A DNA stretch of 64,000 nt from Papaver somniferum (GCF_003573695.1 NC_039360.1:122474336-122538335); one strand, 5' to 3'; positions 38,633-51,375 are shown, counted from the stretch's first letter. The notes: generated from the letters alone by a model not told the origin. Translations and numbers: made by a program.

Positions 38633-41600
38633 TGATCGTTGTCGTATGCGTCAAAAATAAATTACTTTCTCACTACTCAAAATATAAAATATAGCAAGGG
38701 TAAGAAAGGATCGTTCCCACAGAGAGGATCTAGGTTGTCAAGTTGTTTCGGTTTCTTAAATAAACAAGGGGGATTTCTGATTTTTATGTAAAGGAAAATA
38801 AACTAAAAGCAAATAATGAAATAAACAAGCAAATCAATAAGATGAAGATATTGGTCAAAGATTAGTTTTCATTCACAAACATGAATTTGTAACAATAACT
38901 AGAATTGATATTTAATCTCAACTTTTATCAAAAGTTCTAGGATACCTTGATCGCAAGAATATCCCGCTAATTTCCTCTTGTCATCAACAAACACATTAAA
39001 AGATGTGAAAGTGAATTCTTCCTAGAAAGCAACCTAAAGTGTAAAAGCACAATTAAGTTTAACTCCCTAAGAGCACTAAGTTCTATGAAATAAGACTAAT
39101 CAATGCAAACGAACGTGTAAAAGCACTAATCCGTTTTAACAAAGGTTATAATCCACTTGTGACTACTAGGATGTATCACTACAAGCAATAATCACAATTA
39201 TGCTACTTGTATTCGAGGTGTATCACGATTACGTATAATAAACTCTAAACGAGCAATAGATATGATTAGGAGTTCTACCAATTTTCAACTTGACAAAACT
39301 ACCAATCAATCATACATGGCGATATTTCTATCGAATCATAATCGACAAAACATGGAGACAAAATTAATTTATTGAATGAAAACCCATATTTGGAAATCCA
39401 ACTTATTCCTTAACCAATAATAAAATCTAGGTACTCATGTTAAAGGGGTTCATTACAAGAAGAAAAATAAAAGTTTCCATCTTTTTAAACCCTAGAATAA
39501 AAAGTAGAAGAGAAGATAATCTCCTTATCTAAAAATATATGAGACCCTTTTATAGACTCCTTGTCTCTCTCTTAATTGCATCAACTGGTCACCAAAAAAA
39601 AACTCAACCACATGCTTTTCTTAACTTGGCCCACAACTCCAGTCCAGCCCATTAACTGATTGAATATCTGGCTTGTCAGTTTTGGAGAACCGACGGTCTA
39701 ATTGGTTTCTTGTTCCACTGTCAATTCTCAGTGTATTCTAGCATTCAATCCACACCATAAAGACACGACATAGCTCAACTCCTTTCATGCATCTTAACCT
39801 CAGCTACATCCACTTCCTGCAACCAGCTGAGTAGCAACTGCCATCTTATCTGGAGTACCACCGCAATTCTGTCATTTACAACCTCAATCTCCATATCAGT
39901 TCATTTCATTTGTTCACTGCAGCACCAGTTTCAATACTGAAATGCACAACACCAGACTCGAGCCATCTCTTCCCTGCATTGCAACCAACATTCATTCTGC
40001 ACACTCCCATCACATCATCACTTGTAGTTCTCACTGAATAAGAAATGAACCTGTAACTAGCCTTGGCAACCACAGTCCCATGAAAATCAACAACACCAGC
40101 AACATCAACATTTATTCAATTCCACCAACACTGCCTGCGATGATTTTACTCGCAGTTCCCTTCAGTCCATTCCAACCTCCACTGTCAATACCGGCTGCAA
40201 CTCTTTACAGCTACACTTCCACTGCATTCAAGTTCTTCTCCGCTGCTCAGCACCAGCAATGTCACCTACACTTCAATCTCCATTGCAGCCAAATCCTCCA
40301 GAACCACAATTGCAACTCCACCTTGCTGCAACTTAAAAAAGACACATAGCTTCGCTGCAGCTCCAATTCCCTTAATTTCAGCTGCGACTTCGAACACATT
40401 CTGCAGAAGCATCACCATCATAACCATTGCAAGCGCATCTCAACAACTCCATATGTGCAAATCCTTTCAGCAACCTTGAGCTCATATATCCCACTGCAAG
40501 CCATCACTTCCATTTCTTTCTCGCAGCCAATTTGCACCTGCACTTTTTCTCGAGCATCATCAGTTCTCTCAGCTCAGCTCACACTAATTTTTACTCTAGC
40601 CTTCTGCAAACGTACAACTGCAACACACAGGTTCAGCTCATTCTCCATCTTCAATACAAATCCACCACAGCTCAGCCATCACAATTGCAAGGCCTCCTAA
40701 ACTGCTCTCAGTTCCTCTGTCATCACCTGCATACTCCACAGTCCATCAACTTCAGACCAATACCACATATTCAGCTCCATAATTTCTGCAGCTTGAGCTA
40801 CATCCACCACCAATGCCTTCGCTGCCAATTTCCTACAATCTTTTGTAGCTTCATAACCACCTAACTCAGGCCACAGACTCAACTCCTCCAATTTCTTTGT
40901 GCTTCTCTGCAACCCATTCATCCCGTAGCAACCAAACAATCAACCAACTTCTCGCTTGGCTCAATTACTTCCTTTCTCCATTTTCTACAATGCCAACTCC
41001 CATTGGTGACAGCAACACAAATCTGCAGCTGCACCAGTCCATAATTCAATCACCACCAGCTCCAGATGCACTCAAATTCCTTGTAATCATTCATGGAAAT
41101 ACACACAGAGAACTCAACCCTTGAATCTCTTCACATGAGTCATGCTCCATCTTGCATTCTTACTAATCTTCAATCGGCAACAACAATATCAGAACCCATT
41201 GCTTCCGTATTCTTAACTTTGTACAGCAGCAACAACTTCTCCTCTTTCGATTCACAACACAGATCACTCAATGGAGCAACATCAACCCAAATTCCAGTTT
41301 GAATTCAACCCTAGTATTCAATTATCGAAACCATCACTACCAAATGCAAATCCAACACAAACCAATTGTTTACAGACCTTTGAATCCACAGAAACTCGCA
41401 ACTGCTTGATGATTTTACTCCCTTCATCTCCATTTTCTCCGACACCAGCTTATTGTTCTTGATAGAGTTTTTGTCTGAGAATTCAAACACAAACTAAACT
41501 CTTACAAATTCGACTTGTCTTACCCTTTTACAACTCTCTGGTCCTACGACGTACTCCACCAGACCAGACCCAAGCTTTCCGGCATGAACCATTCTTGGCA

Positions 41601-42007
41601 AGGAACTGAGAGCGGCGACGAGATTTGGCTGAGAGAAGAATTGGTCGTGTAATGACCAAGTTTCTAGGTTATAAAGAAAACGGATCTACGATACCCACTC
41701 ATTAGGATAAGGGTCACCCAAATGGAGGCGTGACAATTCAGTTCCCAGTATAGTTCTTCTTGTTGTTTCTATTTCATTTGTTATCTCCTTCTTGTGAAAC
41801 CTAGCCTGCTCCAAATATAAATATCGCCTGTGAATTGACCTTTTTGCCTTTTACGCTCCAAAAACACAATTTCTCCTTCTTTTGCTCCAAATGACTCCAA
41901 AGTACCTATTAAACTCAAACACAAACATAAGATACATAATTTACAAGAAAAATCGTGAAGAAAGCATAAACAATAGATAAATATCAAGGCGTTTACAACA
42001 CCTATCA
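38633..42007 (-). repeat. Middle element 5' LTR
   Basis: This 3375-bp LTR has the same length as its partner. Its interior at 40000-41460 is rich in CTGCAACTCC-like low-complexity sequence that opens long spurious frames on the plus strand. It ends CCTATCA at 42007, followed by the GTAGA duplication. Confidence 0.92.
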
Positions 42008-42012
42008 GTAGA

Positions 42013-43077
42013 CGTTTACTGGGTTTGTGAAATCCATGCCCAAACGTGTACGTGTATGTTGGTTCAACATAGTAACCCAAAAGGTCAACCATATGAGCAT
42101 TTCATATTAACCTTGTTCTTCTTCACCATAACTAGTTCAATTGACTCAAATGAACTAGTTAGAGAGTTGTTCAATTGCTATGAGATCTTATGTAACTACA
42201 CAAGACACAATTGAAACAAAGATGATTCGATTCGATGAATCGACTCATGAACTTTATAGCCACGGTTTGCATAAAGCATTCCTTAGTAATTTAAGTTTCA
42301 TGTTCAGAGCAAATCTTTAGATCATAACCACTTAAGCTCACAAACAAGTTCGCGGACTTAAGACAACCGACAGAGTTTTCCAAACTCAGCAGAAAATCTC
42401 GGCAAAGAGACTTCCGCCAGTTCGCGGACTAAACACGCAAACGAGTTTTTGGAAAATCCCAGCAGAAATTCTCGGTAAGAGAACTTCCGTCAGTTCGCGG
42501 ACTGGGTTCGCGGACTTGGCAAAGCCAATTCCTCCGGTTTCTCTCAATCAACAAAGTTCAAAAACTTCGGATTAAGGAATACATGGTTATGTAATCTAAA
42601 CTCTCATTCCAATCATTGAGACATTCTCAAAGTGATTGAAACTTTTCATGACTTTCGTCACTAGGTGGAGATAAACTTGATCAAAGAGAAACGCTTTACC
42701 AACACACGATTTCGAGAAAAAGATAAGTAGTGAATACTCAGCTCGAAATGTCAAATGTGTATGATCCAGTCTATATAGCATACGACTTTTTGTCTCATAA
42801 GAAGAAGGAGATAGAATAGATAGACTTTTGAATGATACATAAGTTCAAGTCTCCACATACCTTTTTGTTGATGAAGTTCCATTGTTCCTTGAGTAGATCT
42901 TCGTCATTGTATGATGAATTGCCATGAAGTCCTTGAGCTCAACTACACTTTTCTATCCTAGTCCGAGACTTTGGCTATAATAGACTAGAAAACAAGACTC
43001 ATAGTTTTGATCACTAACATTGACAAACATGCTTGATATAGCAACGCATGCGAGGTCGACCGAGCTATGATATAACA
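42013..43077 (-). repeat. Copia 3' LTR, right portion
   Basis: This is the U3-side portion of the 3' LTR, matching 48366-49508. It resumes right after the GTAGA duplication (42008-42012) and ends TATAACA at 43077, next to the polypurine tract. Confidence 0.9.
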
Positions 43078-44860
43078 ATCTCCCCCTTTGTCAATTTTAG
43101 TGACAAAACTATTAATACATATGGAATACAAAAAAAGATAAACATTAGTGTCTCCTATTCCATAGTCTAATCTTCAACGTTCCTTGAAATCTTCGTCCTT
43201 CCAAGTACTCCAATGATCCCAAAGGTTGTAAGTTTAGCACCACCGTTGTTGAAGATCCGTAGCTATAACAATGATAGAAATCGAGATTCTCAATCATTAT
43301 TATATAGTGTCATAGTATCATTATGTAACATCAAAGTCCAATTGCATCATGACTTTAACAACAATACTATGGTGATATGTATCACTCCCCCTTAGTCAAT
43401 ACTCCATCTCGATCATGGAAACCACTCCCCCTTAAACAATGATCCGAAAACCATATGTAATTGTAGTGTAAACTACATTATTTCTCCCCCTTTTTGTCAA
43501 TAAAATTGGCAAAGGTAAGAGAACGGGATCATAATGAAATTTCCACAAGAGACATTTCATATACTAAAAGAAAAATACATACCAATTTAATTTAGATGCA
43601 ATCATAAAGATGAAGCTAAATGCATTCATCAAGGAGTTTTAAGATACAAGACAACCCCTATAAAATTCCACAGCCGCACTCCCCTCAAGATATGACCATT
43701 AAGCACAAGTTCAAAAGAACTCTCCCCCATTTGATGTCATTCCCGAAAGAACAACAAGAGCGACCTTAATTTCGAAAGAAAAGAAGGATTTTTTAATTGG
43801 ACACCAAAAACCATGAAAATGATTTTCTCTATCCAAAACTCAACCAAATTAATCACAAGTAAACCCATGATTAATTTAATCGGAATACGCAACTAAATCA
43901 AACCACAAAAGTGATTAATTTAATTGATTGTGCTCGACATAAGAAAACTCTACGGAATATACGACTACATCAACCAATAGAACATGATTAGTATAGTCGT
44001 TCATATACTCAACACAAGAACTTGTGGAATATATGAAAAACTCAACTAGATTAATTACAAGAGAACCTATAATTAATCTAATTGGAATACACAACCAAAC
44101 TAATCACTGAAGCAATCAATTTTAGTTGTCAAAAGATTTTGCTCGGCAAAAGAAGACTTTCGGATCAAACAACTAAATAACCAATCAAGATGATTAATTT
44201 AGTTCAAGAATGCTCAACATATATCATCTAATGGAACAACCAACAAGGCCAACATTAATAGACATAGTTGTAAGTTGCTCAACATAAGATACACAATGGA
44301 GCCTTCACGGTAAAACATAACAAAATGGATCAATGAAGATCAATACCGTGGGTAACATACAAAGATCTATTCTATTTTCCATCACTATTTGCATAACGAC
44401 ATAATAGACTTTATCCTTGTCAAACAAAAGATTTCATCCTATTTTCCATCAAATAAATGACTGCATAGGCATAACTTTTGTAATTTTCAAAAGTCCATTC
44501 GTCCTTTCATCAATACGAATATCAATTTATGAAAGTCTTTACTTTTGACACAATATGTGACCTTCAAGTTCACGGAAGCAAACAATACATATCCCATAAA
44601 AATATTGCAATACTCCAAAAAATATTAATACTGCAATCATATCATCCTCCAAATATTTTTAGAATTTAAAAACCAATAAACCTAAAAAATAAACATAAGA
44701 AGATGAAAACAAAATAGCTATGTGTAGTCACAATCTTCGCTATTCAAAGGACTAGTTATTCTTCCAACTAATCCAAAAAGAAGACATACTAGGCAAAAAT
44801 TCCTTTGAGAAATTTTTTATCATTCCCGAACTCCTTGTTATCGACAACCATCGGGACATA
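43078..44860 (-). other. Copia 3' internal region with repeated purine tracts
   Basis: No coding frame is visible. On the minus strand five GGGGGAG-type tracts occur within about 650 bases of the 3' LTR, at 43080-43087, 43385-43391, 43424-43431, 43484-43491 and 43721-43728. The first abuts the LTR and should be the functional polypurine tract. From about 43850 to 44240 there is a degenerate tandem repeat of roughly 70 bases with recurring words such as CTCAACATAAGA and GATTAATTTAGTT. Confidence 0.6.
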
Positions 44861-44864
44861 AGGT

Positions 44865-46902
44865 TCACGGAGTGTCAATACCCACGAAGTGTCTTGGCTG
44901 AAGAGGTCGAATTAGGGTCCTCTGAATTTCCAAAGATTTAGACATGAACGTCTTTATTTCATAAATCTCCCTTCTTATTTCCTGTAACTCATCAAGAACA
45001 TCGGAAAACTTCTGAGAGTTAGAAGGAGCAGCCCTAGGTTTTCTTGTATTCCTTCTTTTTCTTTTCAGGGACATAGAAATAGGAGATTTCTCTTTTTCCT
45101 TGATTGAAGACTTAACAATCATGTTGACATCCTTTCCATCTGATGATATAGTGCTTTGAGAACAGTTATGAACAACTGGATTTGTGTGATGGAATCACTT
45201 AACTCAACAAGCAGTCTTATAAAGGATGTCAAAAGGAAAAAAGGAATGTAGGGTTCGAAACCTATTGACAGGTTCGTATACACCCAACTCTAAAACCCTA
45301 TAAAGAGTAGAATTGTCGATAATAACCTTTTCTTTTATTTGATAGACAAAAAAATAACAAATCTAAGAAAAGAAGGAAACACTTTCTGAATCCTGGATCA
45401 GCACTCAATCTTGTCTTTTTTCGAACAGGCACATGAGACAAGATTTTCCCAACAACACAATCAAGTTGTATTGCGATGAACAACGATTTGTCCATCTTTT
45501 TCCTCATGGGAGGAATCCTCTAATCTCTGTCTATCAAAACGATTTGACCATATTTTCTTTTTAAATGGTCTTATTCTATCCTTAGAAACCAACTTTTTAG
45601 ATGAAGATAAGATCCTACATACCTCGGCGGTCTTCTGAGCAAGTTTCAGCTTCCTTGCTAATCGATCTGCTCTTCGTGAAGTTTGCTGGCGTGCCTTATT
45701 TGGTGCTTGTATTTGTAACACCTTGATAGTTCATGTCCCTTCATCGAACAAAACGAGCACGTCAATCTTGGATAGTATTCAGGCATCTGAGATGTGCAAG
45801 CAGCTAGACATACAGTTGATCTTAAAACATCACTGATAGGGTTTCCAGTTATCGGATTCAGTGAATCTTCCAGCTTGATTGGGTTTCCCTCTTCTCCGAA
45901 CCCATTGAGGTTGATATATGTATTGCTACAAGTATCAAAATCGATGTTTTCACAAAGAAGCCCTACACTTGATTTCCTATCTTCATCGGAATCATAGGTT
46001 TCAGACATTTCATCAAGTGTTACAGCTAAACCTTTGTTCCCAGTGTATTTTCTACGATTTGGGCATTCGTTAGCAAAATGGCCAAAACCCTAACACTTAA
46101 AGCACTGAGGCATGTCCTCGTCATCAGCCTCGTCAACATCCCTGTTTTTAGGAGGTACGCGACCGTGAGGTTTGTATGATGAATTAGGTTTGTCTCTTGA
46201 AAACCGTTTACTTCACTTCACCAGAAGATCCCTAAACTGTCTTGTGATCAAGGAGACTGATTTTTCAAGATCTTCATCCGAAAAATCATCCTAAGACTGA
46301 TCATCCTCAGAGACATGAACACTCTTACCTTTGACAAGTAATTTAGTGTTCTTTTGTGCTTTAAAGGCAACATCCTTACCGACTTTGGATGTATGCTCAT
46401 GGTCAAAGATCTTAAGCTTTCCAACCAAGGTGTTTCTGGAAAGATTATCGAGGTTATTCCCCTCAACGATGGCATGCTTCTTAGACTCGTATCTAGATGG
46501 CAGCGATCTGAGAATTTTCATCAGAATGTCCTTTTCAAGAATAGTCTTACCCAATGCAAAAGATGCATTAACAATTTCAGACACTTTGTGATTAAACTCA
46601 TCAAATGTTTCTTCATCTTCCATACGAAGGTTCTCCGAATCGGAATTAAGGTTTTGAGGCCTAGCATCCTTTTCACCGGAGTTGCCTTCAAATACGGTTT
46701 CTAAGATATCCCAAGCATCTTTAGATCTAGTGTAGTTTGTCACATGATGCTGAAGATTTGGGGTAATGGCATGTATGATAGCATTCAAACCGTCATAATT
46801 TTGCTTTGCAACAGTTATCTCAACAGCAGTGTATTCACTAATAGGTTTGGGAACATTTACATCACTAACTGCCACAACGGGAGCATCATAGCCATTAACC
46901 AC
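44865..46902 (-). pseudogene. Degenerate Copia gag
   Basis: The minus-strand frame at 46291-46902 reads as the UBN2-type Gag of plant Copia elements: it contains SKDAWDILETVFEG, EETFDEFNHKVSEI and LRSLPSRYESK. It stops at a TAG (46291-46293), after which the frame continues with DDFSDEDLEKS. A CCHC zinc knuckle follows (CFKC-GFGHFANEC, about 46060-46115) with a TAG at 46090-46092 inside it. A second CCHC (CSFCSMKGHELSRC) lies in the open stretch 45658-46008. Further basic, coiled-coil-like frames lie at 45461-45721 and 44865-45122. Gag would form the particle and bind RNA. With several stops and no pol downstream, this copy is dead. Confidence 0.8.
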
Positions 46903-47070
46903 ATATACCCATGATTGAAAATCACGCGATTAAATAAAAGCTCGCATAACAATTTTCCACCATAAGTAATTGGAGCCATCGAAGACTGATGATACGTTAA
47001 TTGAGATAACACCTCTGTCCATAGAGTCAGATCGCTACAAACACGGACTTGTTAGGTCTTAAACGTGTTT

Positions 47071-47086
47071 GCCTGCTCTGATACCA
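47071..47086 (-). promoter_or_regulatory. Copia primer-binding site
   Basis: On the minus strand this reads TGGTATCAGAGCAGGC, the plant initiator tRNA-Met primer site typical of Copia elements. It lies two bases inside the 5' LTR boundary and fixes the element's orientation. Confidence 0.92.
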
Positions 47087-47088
47087 AT

Positions 47089-49508
47089 TGAAAAAGCGGG
47101 GGTCTAACAGCACCACCCAATATTTCGCTTAGCAATCTGTATGGACAAACTCCAATATAATTTTATGAGAATCAACTAGACATTTAAACTCAATCAATAA
47201 AAGATATATCAAAGAGTTTATATCTCAATCTCTCGATTTGATCTTTACTCAAGCAAATGGAAATCTGCGAGTCTTTATCAAAGAGAGATAACTTGGACGG
47301 TACCAAAGACCAATGTCCAAGGATCGATCAATATCAATCAATAACCAAAGGTTGGATTTCCAATTGATGATCTTTGACGCACAACCTGTATTATTTCAAT
47401 TATATAAAAAATATAATGCGGAAAAGAAATAACAAAGACACCAGAAGTTTTGTTAACGAGGAAACCGCAAATGCAGAAAAACCCCGGGACCTAGTCCAGA
47501 TTGAATACACACTGTATTAAGCCGCTACAGACACTAGCCTACTACAAGCTAACTTCGGACTGGACTATAGTTGAACCCCAATCAGTCTCCCACTAATTCA
47601 AGGTACAGTTGTACTCCCACGCCTCTGATCCCAGCAGGATACTGCGCACTTGATTCCCTTAGCTGATCTCACCCACAACTAAGAGTTGCTGCAACACAAA
47701 ATCGCAGACTTGATAATAAACAAATCTGTCTCACACAGAAAAGTCTATCAAAGGATAAATCTGTCTCCCACGGAAAAACCCTAGGTTTTGTTCCGTCTTA
47801 TGATATAAAATCAAGGTGAATAGGAACCAATTGATAATCCGATCTTATATTCCCGAAGAACAATCTAGCTAAATTAATCAATCACCTCTCAACAATCCTT
47901 CTTGACTACACAAGCGGTTTGTCGAGGAATCACAAACAGTGAGACGAAGATGTTTGTGACTTTTTTATCTTGCCTATCGGAGAACTCTCACGATCTCAAG
48001 CCAATCAAAGATTGTACTCGTACGATAGAAGATGCAAGATCAGATCACACAACTACGATAAAAGTACTATCGGTCTGGCTTCACAATCCCAATGAAGTCT
48101 TTAAGTCGTTAACCTGGTTTTAGAAAAGAAAACCAAAGGTTAAAGGAGAATCGACTCTAGCGAGCGCACTAGTATCACACAGACGTGTGGGGATTAGTTT
48201 TGTACAATGCTAGATGTCTCCTTTATATAGCCTTCAAATCAGGGTTTTGCCTTAGTTACAAAGCAATCCATATTCACCGTTAGATGAAAACTTGATTTAG
48301 ATTTAAGCTAATATTTCTCAACCGTTAGATCGAAAACATAGCTTGTCACACACACTTGGGTAGACGTTTACTGGGTTTGTGAAAACCATGCCCAAACGTG
48401 TACGTGTATGTTGGTTCAACATAGTAACCCAAGAGGTAAACCATATGAGCAGTTCATATTAACCTTGTTCTTCTTCACCATAACTAGTTCAATTGACTCA
48501 AATGAACTAGTTAGAGAGTTGTTCAATTGCTATGAGATATTATGTAACTACACAAGACACAATTGAAACAAAGATGATTCGAATCGATGAGTCGACTCAT
48601 GAAATTTATATCCACGGTTGGCATAAAGCATTCCTTAGTAATTTAAGTTTCATGTTCAGAGCACATCTTTAGATCATAACCACTTAAGCTCACAAACAAG
48701 TTCGCGGACTTAAGGCAACCGGTAGAGTTTTCCAAACTCAGCAGAAAATCTCGGCAAAGAGACTTCCGCCGGTTCGCGGACTAGGTTCGCGGATTGAGTT
48801 CGTGGACTAAACACGCGAACGAGTTTTTGGAAAATCCCAGCAGAAATTCTCGGTAAGAGAACTTCCGTGAGTTCGTGGACTGGGTTCGCGGACTTGGCAA
48901 AGCCAATTCCTCCGGTTTCTCTCAATCAACAAAGTTCGAAAACTTCGGATTAAGGAATACATGGTTATGTAATCTAAACTCTCATTCCAATCATTGAGAC
49001 ATTCTCAGAGGACGTTATATAGCAGTTATTCACAGACCGTTTCACGTCAGAGCAATTCTCAAGGTAATTGAAACTTTTCATGACTTTCGTCACTAGGTGA
49101 AGATAAAATTGATCAAAGCGAAACGCTTTACCAACACACAATTTCGAGAAAAGATAAGTAGTGAATACTCAGCTCGAAATGTCAAATGTGTATGATCCAG
49201 TCTATATAGCATACGACTTTTTGTCCCATAAGAAGTAGGAGATAAAATAGATAGACTTTTGAGTGATAGATAAGTTCAAGTCTCCACATACCTTTTTATT
49301 GATGAAGTTCCACGGTTCCTTGAATAGATCTTCGTTGTTGTATGATGAATCGCCATGAAGTCCTTGAGCTCAACTACACTTTTCTATCCTAGTCCGAGAC
49401 TTTGGCTATAATAGACTAGAAATCAAGACTCATAGTTTTGATAACTAACATTGACAAACATGCTTGATATAACAACGCATGCGAGGTCGACCGAGCTATG
49501 CTCTAACA
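47089..49508 (-). repeat. Copia 5' LTR (intact)
   Basis: This 2420-bp LTR is the uninterrupted partner of the split left LTR. At 48356-48365 it reads straight through the sequence TTGGGTAGACG. In the left LTR that sequence is opened by the Gypsy-type insertion, so it is a clean empty site. Compared with the left copy it has about 54 extra bases near 49006-49060, extra copies of a TTCGCGGACT-type repeat at 48770-48830, and 12 extra bases near 47108. Confidence 0.9.
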
Positions 49509-49513
49509 CCTAC

Positions 49514-50536
49514 TAACTATGATAAAAAAAATGACGCTAAGGGATGTCTCAGCTGAATAGCCAAAACTGGTCTTACCCTTGAATTATTCATATTATATTT
49601 ATAACCTTTATCCTGAAATAGGTATATTAGTTTTGAATAACATTTACGGAATCCTCAATTACTCGAACCTTTCCACTGTCGGATAGTTATTTGAACTTTT
49701 CTTCAAATTCAAAAAAGTTCGGCGATCAAAGATAATCCGAACCATCCTTTTCTTTCTTATTAAAACCATGGAAAAAACGAACCTGAATGATAATGGAAAT
49801 ACTACTTCATTCTGTTTTGTAACTGATCCGAAAAAGTTTGGGAGAAAACCTTTTTTGGCGAGTAGATAAAGTGAAAAGGAACAAATGGCGAGTAGATAAA
49901 GAGAAACACCTTCACAGTTGGTAAAAATAGGATTTCACCCACTAGATTTGGTAAAAATGGTCACTAAATCCAAGCTTTTTTGTAGTGCGCGATCGAAATA
50001 ACACGATAACCAACATAAAGGTGAAAGAAAAAACTTAGTGCTCACATCTCAAATCACAAAATGGTGCTATGCATATGTCCAATCTAACATTTATCAGAAA
50101 CATCATGAAGTCAAGGAAAAAGGTAAGGTTAAATGATGGATCACAACTTACCAGATTTATGCAGTTGCAGAAAACGAAGTAGCAGAAAACGTTAACGCAA
50201 CCGGCGGTTTGGGTTTCAGAGCTTGGAGTTAGAAGTTGAACATGAAACAACACTTTCAGGAATAACCTAAGACAAGAATACGGAATATGAATTGAATTCG
50301 GGAGAGAAGTCACCTTTAATAGCAGAAGAATAGTGGCGCGGGAATTTAAGGAAATTGAATGCAAAATGAATATTATGAGTAGGTGGTGGCGATCACGGGA
50401 GATTGATTTACCCAAATTACGACAATCAAGGAAAATCAAGGGGGAAATTATAACTGCATAATATGTGTCGTATACGTAGCAAGATCTCAGGACGGAAGCA
50501 ATCTACATCTGGTACATGCAAAGCACTCAAATAATC
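49514..50536. repeat. Unit B right part, flank of the Copia insertion
   Basis: From about 49975 this matches unit A 9755-10296, and it passes without interruption the point (near 50536) where unit A carries the Mutator-like element. The first ~450 bases (49514-49960) have no clear counterpart in unit A and contain a short direct repeat GGCGAGTAGATAAAG near 49857 and 49886. No convincing gene is present; the 134-codon minus-strand frame at 50035-50439 is not conserved in the other copy. Confidence 0.6.
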
Positions 50537-50890
50537 TTAGTTCTGCTTTATCCAATCTCGAGACAAAATTGTAAGAACGTCCACGACGTGTTGATGTGGC
50601 CGGACAACTAGAAAGAGTCATTACGCGAGTGCAAATCCATCTACTTAGCATTAAATGCCTTCAATTATCATCACCTAGCCACATCCTCCAGTGGATAACG
50701 TCTGGTGAGGCAAGGGACGTCAAGTGAAACCGTGAAGCTACAACTAATGATACTCGATACCCGGTCTTGAAGATCGCAAGAGCAAATGGTGGGTCCCATA
50801 TAAAGTTTTATAAATAGACAACTTGAGCTTTGGAGAAGGGGTTGGACATTTAAATAGTGGAGAGTTAGGAATAATATGAGGAACATCGTA
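50537..50890. repeat. Unit B copy of 15564-15930
   Basis: This is the duplicate of the unit A right segment, including the TATA-like word near 50812 and the CCCGGTCTTGAAGATCGCAAG block. Similarity stops at about 50890. Confidence 0.65.
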
Positions 50891-51174
50891 ATATGGATTG
50901 CGCGTCCGCGTTAGACGCACAGGGGATGCAGGAATCGCTTAGGATACTGACACGACGCGCCCACGTGCGCGTCCCACATGTTTCTTCCATGGACGCTAGT
51001 TGGACATACCAATGACGCAACTAGGAAGCTAATGAGCCTCTAGGTATTGGGTCTGATCTTGCTATTAATCAATATTTTTCTCTTTTTTTATGGTTTATAC
51101 TAAAAAGTTTGTGTAGAGATTTGAAATTTGAACTTGAGTCTTTTGTGCGTTTGGCGAAGCTGTAAATAAATAAG
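50891..51174. other. Unassigned spacer
   Basis: No gene is seen. The first ~100 bases are unusually GC-rich for this window and rich in ACGCG/CGCGT words (50896-50985). The rest is ordinary AT-rich sequence. Confidence 0.4.
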
Positions 51175-51366
51175 CGGTGGTGCTATTCACAGCACAAAAC
51201 ACCACTCTACTCACAGCTCACAACATCTGAACCCTACATTTCTCAAATGGTATATCCCTTTTTCTAAGGGTGGGTCCTGGATGAATAAATTGGACCACTG
51301 CATGTGCAACACCTAGCAGTTGAGTGGTGATTAGTGTGGTGAAGAGTGCTTGGAATAGAATTTCCG
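51175..51366. mobile_element. MULE-type MITE, 192 bp
   Basis: A 9-bp direct repeat, ATAAATAAG, flanks this element at 51166-51174 and 51367-51375. Its ends are imperfect inverted repeats: the left begins CGGTGGTGCTATTCACAGC, and the right, read on the other strand, begins CGGAAATTCTATTCCAAGC. Length, non-coding content and duplication size fit a small non-autonomous Mutator-like element. Confidence 0.7.
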
Positions 51367-51375
51367 ATAAATAAG

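Larger units (their letters stand above)
20581..42007 (-). mobile_element. Athila-like non-autonomous Gypsy element (middle level)
   Basis: Two 3375-bp LTRs, 20581-23955 and 38633-42007, flank about 3.7 kb of internal DNA that is itself split by another element at 25506-36488. The LTRs start TGATAGG and end GATCA on the minus strand. The target GTAGA is duplicated at 20576-20580 and 42008-42012. The primer site at 38611-38627 is tRNA-Asp-like, so the right LTR is the 5' one. A polypurine tract (GTGTGGGGGAATT) abuts the left LTR. The internal DNA encodes a Gln/Tyr-rich acidic protein and a DPQLFRLLVYG-type domain but no protease, RT or integrase. In the parts I compared, the LTRs differ at roughly 2% of positions. 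Confidence 0.92.
19321..49508 (-). mobile_element. Gag-only Copia LTR retrotransposon, host of a three-level nest
   Basis: The element runs on the minus strand. It is bounded by TGTTA...TTTTTCA LTRs and flanked by CCTAC at 19316-19320 and 49509-49513. Its 5' LTR is 47089-49508. Its 3' LTR is 19321-20580 plus 42013-43077, split by a Gypsy-type insertion. The initiator-methionine-type primer site lies at 47071-47086, two bases from the 5' LTR. A polypurine tract (GGGGGAGA on the minus strand) abuts the 3' LTR at 43080-43087. The internal part is only about 4 kb and shows gag remnants but no protease, integrase or RT, so it is non-autonomous. Several stops in gag, and indels between the two LTRs, make it the most decayed of the three nested elements, as the nesting order requires. 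Confidence 0.9.

Noticed and set aside
43850..44240. CRISPR-like array
   Set aside because: The repeats are degenerate, spacers are not distinct, and this is plant nuclear retrotransposon DNA.
50035..50439. 134-codon minus-strand frame in unit B
   Set aside because: The matching frame in unit A (9974-10201) has a different C-terminal end and is only 75 codons, with no domain. Conservation is explained by recent duplication.
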